From Balneolaceae bacterium (lineage in GTDB: Bacteria > Bacteroidota > Rhodothermia > Balneolales > Balneolaceae), in contig VEMX01000066.1 in assembly GCA_009711805.1 (NCBI GenBank), positions 1 through 58,460 on the forward strand: a stretch of 58,460 bases of DNA, given 5' to 3'. Position numbers and translations under genes: made by a program. Positions 54,583 through 58,460 of this stretch are shown here, one piece after another. Each line of letters begins with the position of its first letter. The stretch's first letter is position 1. Under the pieces are notes generated by a model. It was given only the letters and a program-made list of their open reading frames with translations. It had not been told where the DNA came from and made no database searches.

Positions 54583-55626
54583 TTGAGTGTAAAAGATAAA
54601 AATATCAGACAACCACAAGCATTTCTCTCAAAGAGATATTTATTTATTTCTATTGCGTTAAGTGTTCTTACCATGGCAGGGGTTATTTATTATACCTATA
54701 CGCCAGGGGTGTTAGAGCATCTGGTACCCAAAAGACTTCCGGGCTTGGTAATAGCTGTTATTGTGTCTGGAATGAGAGTTTGGTTCTCCGCAGCCAAAAT
54801 CCGGTTTTTATCTGAAAAAACGCTTGGATGGATGGCCTCAATAAGGGTAGTGCTGGCTTGGGATTTTACGTCAGCTGTTACCCCATCAACCATAGGCGGA
54901 GCCCCGATGGCTACCTATGCGATGAATAAAGAAGGGCTGAAGTTAGGTGGAGCGGGGGCTATTATCTTGTATGGCGTACTGTTAGACCAAATTTGGTTTG
55001 CCATTGCTATTCCTATTTTGCTGATTGCAGGATTATTTTATGAAGTTGTCCCCCCCGAAATAGGGCTTCTGGGCGAAATATCGATGGCTTTAGTATATAC
55101 GGGATTGTTGTGCTATGCAGGTTTATTGGCATATGGTGTGTTAGTGAATCCCACTGCTATTAAAAAAGTAGTGAATTGGGTTTTTAAGCTTCCTTTTCTA
55201 AGAAAATTTAAAGACAAAATTGAAGTAGAGGCCGAAAACCTGGAGGAATACGCCCAACAGCTGAGAAAGAAACCAGCCAGGTTCCTTTTTAAAGCATTTT
55301 TCTTGTCTACCATGTCCTGGATATGCAGAGTAGCACTGGCTACTATCGTTATTCTTAGTTTGTTGCCGGCACCGGAAGCCCTATCCATATTTCGAAGTTT
55401 GGCGATGAATTTAGCGTTTCTGTTGGTGCCAACCCCAGGAGGCAGTGGCGGGGTAGAAGGGTTGTTTGTGCTGTTCCAGGGGCCTTTGATTACGCGTGAG
55501 GCATTTATAGGATTGGCCGTTTTTCTCTGGAGAATTATAAGTTATTATATCAGTATTGGCCTGGGAATGATGGCAACCACCTGGTATATCAATCGGTCTG
55601 TTGTAGAAAGTAAACTCGAGGAATAG
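54583..55626 (+). CDS. UPF0104/lysylphosphatidylglycerol-synthase TM-region family (flippase-like)
   Basis: The 347-residue protein starts with TTG at 54583 (MSVKDKNIRQPQAF). It has about eight TM segments. FTSAVTPSTIGGAPMATYAM near residue 105 and LVPTPGGSGGVEGLFVLF near 285 are the two conserved Gly/Pro-rich motifs of the family's TM region. Related proteins include the MprF flippase domain and AglD-like proteins; the synthase domain itself is absent. Its substrate is likely a lipid. It ends 2 bases before radA. Confidence 0.88.
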   Translation: MSVKDKNIRQPQAFLSKRYLFISIALSVLTMAGVIYYTYTPGVLEHLVPKRLPGLVIAVIVSGMRVWFSAAKIRFLSEKTLGWMASIRVVLAWDFTSAVTPSTIGGAPMATYAMNKEGLKLGGAGAIILYGVLLDQIWFAIAIPILLIAGLFYEVVPPEIGLLGEISMALVYTGLLCYAGLLAYGVLVNPTAIKKVVNWVFKLPFLRKFKDKIEVEAENLEEYAQQLRKKPARFLFKAFFLSTMSWICRVALATIVILSLLPAPEALSIFRSLAMNLAFLLVPTPGGSGGVEGLFVLFQGPLITREAFIGLAVFLWRIISYYISIGLGMMATTWYINRSVVESKLEE

Positions 55627-55628
55627 TT

Positions 55629-56963
55629 TTGGCTAAAACAAAAGTTCGTTTTGAATGCTCCAATTGTGAGTATGTTTCTCCCAAGTGGATGGGAAGCTGC
55701 CCGTCCTGTAACGAATGGAATACTTTTTCTGAGATTACAGTAGAGAAAAAAAGCAAGGAGCATAAAGCTAAAGTAGATGGACTTGCCGCATCCGGGAAAC
55801 CCCAAAGCCTGGATCAGGTAGATGTAAGCGAGCAAAGTCGTTTTTCCAGCAATATAGGAGAATTGGACCGGGTACTGGGGGGAGGTTTCCTGCACGGCTC
55901 CTATATTCTGATTGGTGGAGAACCGGGAGTAGGTAAAAGTACACTTACGCTTCAAATAGCAAAGTCGAACCCTGGATTAAATATTTTGTATTGCGCCGGG
56001 GAAGAGTCTGCCGGGCAAATAAAACAACGTGCCCAACGCCTTGGAGTAAATTCAAAGAATTTATTCATCTATAATGAGACCCAGGTGGATGTGATTATAG
56101 CACAGGCTCAAAAAACGAAGCCGGATTTATTAATCATTGATTCTATTCAAACGGTATACAGAACAGAACTGAGTAGTATGCCGGGAAGCATTCAGCAGGT
56201 AAAAGAATGTGCCGCTTTGTTTCAGCAGCTGGCAAAAAAGAAGGATATTACCACCCTGGTAATTGGGCACGTTACCAAAGAAGGCGATATTGCCGGGCCG
56301 CGGGTACTGGAGCATATGGTAGATACCGTTCTTCAGTTTGAAGGCGATAAACAATACACTTATCGATTGCTCCGGAGTCTTAAAAACCGCTTTGGCCCCG
56401 CTCAGGAAGTAGGGGTTTTTGAAATGAAAGCCGATGGTCTTTCTGAAGTTGCCAATCCCTCTGGTCTGTTTGTGTCTGATACCACTTCGGGAATAAGTGG
56501 AAATGCAGTAGTGTGCACAATGGAAGGTACCCGGCCTTTATTGGTGGAAGTGCAGGCCCTGGTAACTCCTTCGGCCTATGGTTCTCCCCAAAGAACAGCC
56601 AACGGCTTTGACCGTAACCGACTTGCTTTACTCTTGGCTGTTTTGGAAAAGAGAGCGGGCCATTCATTCGCCAATCATGATGTATATCTTAATATAGCCG
56701 GCGGGTTTAAACTAAGTGATCCGGCAGGAGACCTTGGAGTGGTTTGCGCGCTGGTTTCCAGTCTTAAAGATGAACCTGTTAATCAGGGAATGGCTTTTAT
56801 TGGGGAAGTTGGATTGGGAGGGGAGATCAGAACAGTACCCCATTTTGTTCAGCGGAAGAAAGAAGCTGCAAAATTGGGATATCAATCGTTAATAGCTCCG
56901 AAAAACGGAGCGAACGAAGGCGTCACGTATATTTCACAGGCCATAAAAAAAGCCCTCGGGTAA
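55629..56963 (+). CDS. radA: DNA repair protein RadA (Sms)
   Basis: RadA is a RecA-like branch-migration motor in recombinational repair. The 444-residue protein, from a TTG start, has the four-Cys zinc motif (Cys10, Cys13, Cys24, Cys27), Walker A GGEPGVGKST (96-105), Walker B LLIIDSIQTV, the KNRFG motif (LLRSLKNRFGPAQEVG) and a C-terminal Lon-type domain (GAFKL-like AGGFKLSDPAGDLGVV). Complete. It starts 2 bases after the membrane gene, so they are co-translated. Confidence 0.97.
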   Translation: MAKTKVRFECSNCEYVSPKWMGSCPSCNEWNTFSEITVEKKSKEHKAKVDGLAASGKPQSLDQVDVSEQSRFSSNIGELDRVLGGGFLHGSYILIGGEPGVGKSTLTLQIAKSNPGLNILYCAGEESAGQIKQRAQRLGVNSKNLFIYNETQVDVIIAQAQKTKPDLLIIDSIQTVYRTELSSMPGSIQQVKECAALFQQLAKKKDITTLVIGHVTKEGDIAGPRVLEHMVDTVLQFEGDKQYTYRLLRSLKNRFGPAQEVGVFEMKADGLSEVANPSGLFVSDTTSGISGNAVVCTMEGTRPLLVEVQALVTPSAYGSPQRTANGFDRNRLALLLAVLEKRAGHSFANHDVYLNIAGGFKLSDPAGDLGVVCALVSSLKDEPVNQGMAFIGEVGLGGEIRTVPHFVQRKKEAAKLGYQSLIAPKNGANEGVTYISQAIKKALG

Positions 56964-56978
56964 AATCCTAAGGGCTTT
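56949..56978. terminator. Bidirectional terminator between radA and rpsU
   Basis: AAAGCCCT and AGGGCTTT form a hairpin. The minus-strand side has a run of seven T, which suits rpsU best. The hairpin overlaps the last codons of radA. T residues on the plus side are fewer. Confidence 0.85.
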
Positions 56979-56999
56979 AAAGTTCGTGCGTAACGAAAA

Positions 57000-57194
57000 T
57001 TAGTAATTTTCGCGCTGGCGACGACGCTGTTCGCGTTTAGCTTTTTTCAAAGCTTCTCGTCGCTTAACAGAAGGCTTAGTATACTGTTGACGATCCTTGT
57101 ATTCGTTGAGAACACGAGAACGGGTCACCAGCTTCTTAAAGCGATTTATTGCGCGATCTACACTTTCGTTGTCTTTTACTTCAACACCTAGCAT
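57000..57194 (-). CDS. rpsU: 30S ribosomal protein S21
   Basis: The 64-residue, highly basic protein matches S21: MLGVEVKDNESVDRAINRFK then VTRSRVLNEYKDRQQYTKPS, and a C-terminal run rich in Arg/Lys (KKAKREQRRRQRENY). Length normal. Its stop is 22 bases from the bidirectional terminator. Most of the following 57195-58009 gap is mobile debris (see below). Confidence 0.96.
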   Translation of the reverse strand: MLGVEVKDNESVDRAINRFKKLVTRSRVLNEYKDRQQYTKPSVKRREALKKAKREQRRRQRENY

Positions 57195-57411
57195 GAAGTA
57201 TCACATCCTTTCTTTTAAGATTAGTTCCCATGATTGGGAGCCCCATAATATACAAACTGATTTTTAGAATTGGAAAATCTATGTGCGGTTATTTAATGTT
57301 GGTGTTTGTGATACCCATTCATCACAGGTATTCTGCCCTCCACTTCGTAACTCAGTCCGATCGATTGCTCAACCCGGTCAAAAAATCGTTACGTCGGTAC
57401 ATCACAAATCC

Positions 57412-57438
57412 CACCTGGCGCAAGCGTCCGCTTGTGCC
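57412..57438 (+). repeat. Left 27-bp inverted repeat of RAYT remnant
   Basis: CACCTGGCGCAAGCGTCCGC plus seven more bases is matched perfectly by the reverse complement at 57706-57732. The core CAAGCG and CGCTTG is itself nearly palindromic, as in REP sequences. Confidence 0.95.
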
Positions 57439-57531
57439 ACCTCTGCCTGCCACCAACATACCATATAACATCCGTTAAAATGATCTGTAACGAATAGCTT
57501 GTTCACAGATCTAACTTCTAAAAAGAAACCA

Positions 57532-57666
57532 ATGAGCAGAACCTATAAATTCCTGGATCAAACTCAGGTTTACTTCGTCAGCTTTGCCACGGTCCATTGG
57601 ATATACAGCAGTGTACTTAACTACTACGGAAAACCGGGGCTGGTTGAGGTAGAACTGTGCTATTGA
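57532..57666 (+). pseudogene. Internally deleted REP-associated tyrosine transposase (RAYT)
   Basis: The 44-codon frame starts MSRTYKFLDQTQVYFVSFAT with VHWI, matching the start of TnpA_REP transposases. It then jumps to YSSVLNYYGKPGLVEVELCY, which resembles their C-terminal 'YSSARNYYGKPGLLEIE' motif. The whole catalytic middle (HUH motif and Tyr) is missing, so it is a deletion derivative. It lies exactly inside the perfect 27-bp inverted repeats, which are likely its REP partners. Confidence 0.85.
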
Positions 57667-57705
57667 TATTAAAATGTATATTTGACGATGCAATGGGTTT
57701 ATGCA

Positions 57706-57732
57706 GGCACAAGCGGACGCTTGCGCCAGGTG
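57706..57732 (-). repeat. Right 27-bp inverted repeat of RAYT remnant
   Basis: Perfect reverse complement of 57412-57438. The matching text continues a few bases outwards on both sides (AAATC and GATTT). The 57733-58009 remainder has no gene recognised. Confidence 0.95.
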
Positions 57733-58009
57733 AGATTTCAGATATCATCTTTAGGTTTTTTTTAGCGGGAAGCCAGAGCTTCTTAACAAGAATAAAACAG
57801 TTCAATAAATTTTTATTCAGCCGCCCCGCCTTCAGCTAAAATAGCTTTCGGAGAGCAGGTTTATTTGGAGGTGTTTATTGAACTTTTTCTGCGGGTAATT
57901 ACGGACCCCTAAGAATAAACAGTTGTTTTTTAGACTAAATTATATACTTTTAGCAGGCAATGACATGTTCATGAATAATGCGTTAGGGTTGCTCAATTAA
58001 AATCGAGAT

Positions 58010-58357
58010 ATGAAATACTTCATTAAAAAAAGCGCTAAAAAGAAACAGGAAGGTCCTTATTCAAAAGAGGATTTGATTCAACTACTTGGCTCTTATAAAA
58101 TTGGTACCAAAACACTTTGCAAGCCTGCCAATGATAATACCAACCAATTTAAACTTTTGAAAAATGTTGTTCCAGAAGTAATTACAGGTGTTGAAAAGCT
58201 ACGAGATAAAATAAAAAAGACTAAGAAAGATGAGCTAAAAATTGATACCAAGCATATTATCTTAACTACTGAAGCTTATCCTAAAAATCTTGAGATTGAA
58301 AAAAGATTGGGAATTATTAGTTCTGAATCTGCCCTAGGAGCCTGTCGGACTTTCTGA
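58010..58357 (+). pseudogene. GYF_2-YbjQ fusion gene truncated by an insertion sequence
   Basis: Residues 1-55 (KYFIKKSAKKKQEGPYSKED and LLGSYKIGTKTLC) match the GYF_2-type domain. Residues 78-110 (KHIILTTEAYPKNL and IEKRLGIISSESALG) match the N-terminal half of the YbjQ/DUF74 domain, normally about 100 residues. The match stops after ALG, where an IS terminus (CTAG-GAGCCTGTCGGACTT) begins, and the frame ends at a foreign stop at 58355. The rest of YbjQ is expected beyond the IS. YbjQ's function is not firmly known. Confidence 0.8.
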
Positions 58358-58460
58358 GGTTAAATTATTAGTTTAGGTTGAACTTCCAATGAACCAAAAA
58401 TACTTTAATGTCTGTTAATTTTCGCTTGGTGGATCGTGAGACTGCCTATTTGCTTCCTCC
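58338..58460 (+). mobile_element. IS1182-family element, left end (continues beyond window)
   Basis: The element starts GAGCCTGTCGGACTT directly after CTAG and includes 70 bases of leader before the transposase ATG at 58408. Its boundary is defined by the broken YbjQ frame on its left. Family comes from the transposase start. Confidence 0.75.
58408..58460 (+). CDS. IS1182-family transposase, N-terminal fragment (cut by window edge)
   Basis: The 17 visible codons read MSVNFRLVDRETAYLLPP, closely like the FRPVDRETPYLLPPS start of IS1182-type transposases. The gene runs off the window. Confidence 0.75.
   Translation, partial: MSVNFRLVDRETAYLLP

Overview
The window looks like chromosome of a Bacteroidota-related marine or saline bacterium, most likely of the Balneolales/Rhodothermota group. 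This is inferred from two SusC/SusD outer-membrane uptake pairs, two GWxTD-domain lipoproteins, a SprE/PorW-like TPR lipoprotein, moderate GC, TTG starts with weak Shine-Dalgarno signals, and intergenic regions crowded with dispersed repeats. No 16S rRNA gene or other phylogenetic marker was examined, so placement below phylum level is tentative.

Layout. 1-1.5 kb: the 3' end of an IS630-type transposase, then a small lipoprotein gene and a 4-TM membrane gene arranged like a secreted peptide toxin with its immunity protein. 1.56-4.4 kb (minus): paaABCD, the oxygenase of the aerobic phenylacetyl-CoA pathway, with a 140-bp simple-repeat spacer inside the operon. 4.6-7.9 kb (minus): a compact cassette headed by a membrane-anchored LuxR-type regulator, followed by DUF4199, DUF1801, two VOC proteins, an SRPBCC protein and a small membrane protein. 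8.4-14 kb: M29 aminopeptidase, an ABC ATPase, a large acidic protein and an acyl-CoA carboxylase beta subunit. 14-19 kb: lysine 6-transaminase and ornithine transaminase between inverted copies of a 430-bp repeat, one of which carries a 227-bp MITE.

19-34.7 kb is the outer-membrane uptake region. It holds SusD1/SusC1 (minus), a second MITE, a GWxTD lipoprotein, an antisense initiator tRNA, SusC2/SusD2 (plus), a 1.4-kb array of ~400-bp repeats, and a second GWxTD paralogue pointing back at the first. 34.9-57.2 kb is mostly core housekeeping: pyruvate kinase, SprE/PorW-like lipoprotein, pyrD, pabB, a MoxR/ChlI-like ATPase, L31, an MBL hydrolase, a sigma-54 activator overlapping lptE, a Lrp regulator, serS, dusB, a secreted beta-propeller with a CXXCH partner, class I FBP aldolase, a flippase-like membrane protein, radA and rpsU. 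A four-helix-bundle gene flanked by inverted short repeats sits after serS. The last kilobase holds an internally deleted REP-associated tyrosine transposase between perfect 27-bp inverted repeats, and a GYF_2-YbjQ gene cut by an IS1182-family element that runs off the window.

Metabolically the window favours degradation of amino acids and aromatics (phenylacetate, lysine, ornithine, acyl-CoA carboxylation, peptidase) fed by SusCD-type import. The main novelty candidates are the toxin/immunity-like pair, the GWxTD-SusCD-GWxTD arrangement, the propeller-CXXCH pair, and several small mobile elements whose insertion or deletion history can be read from the sequence.
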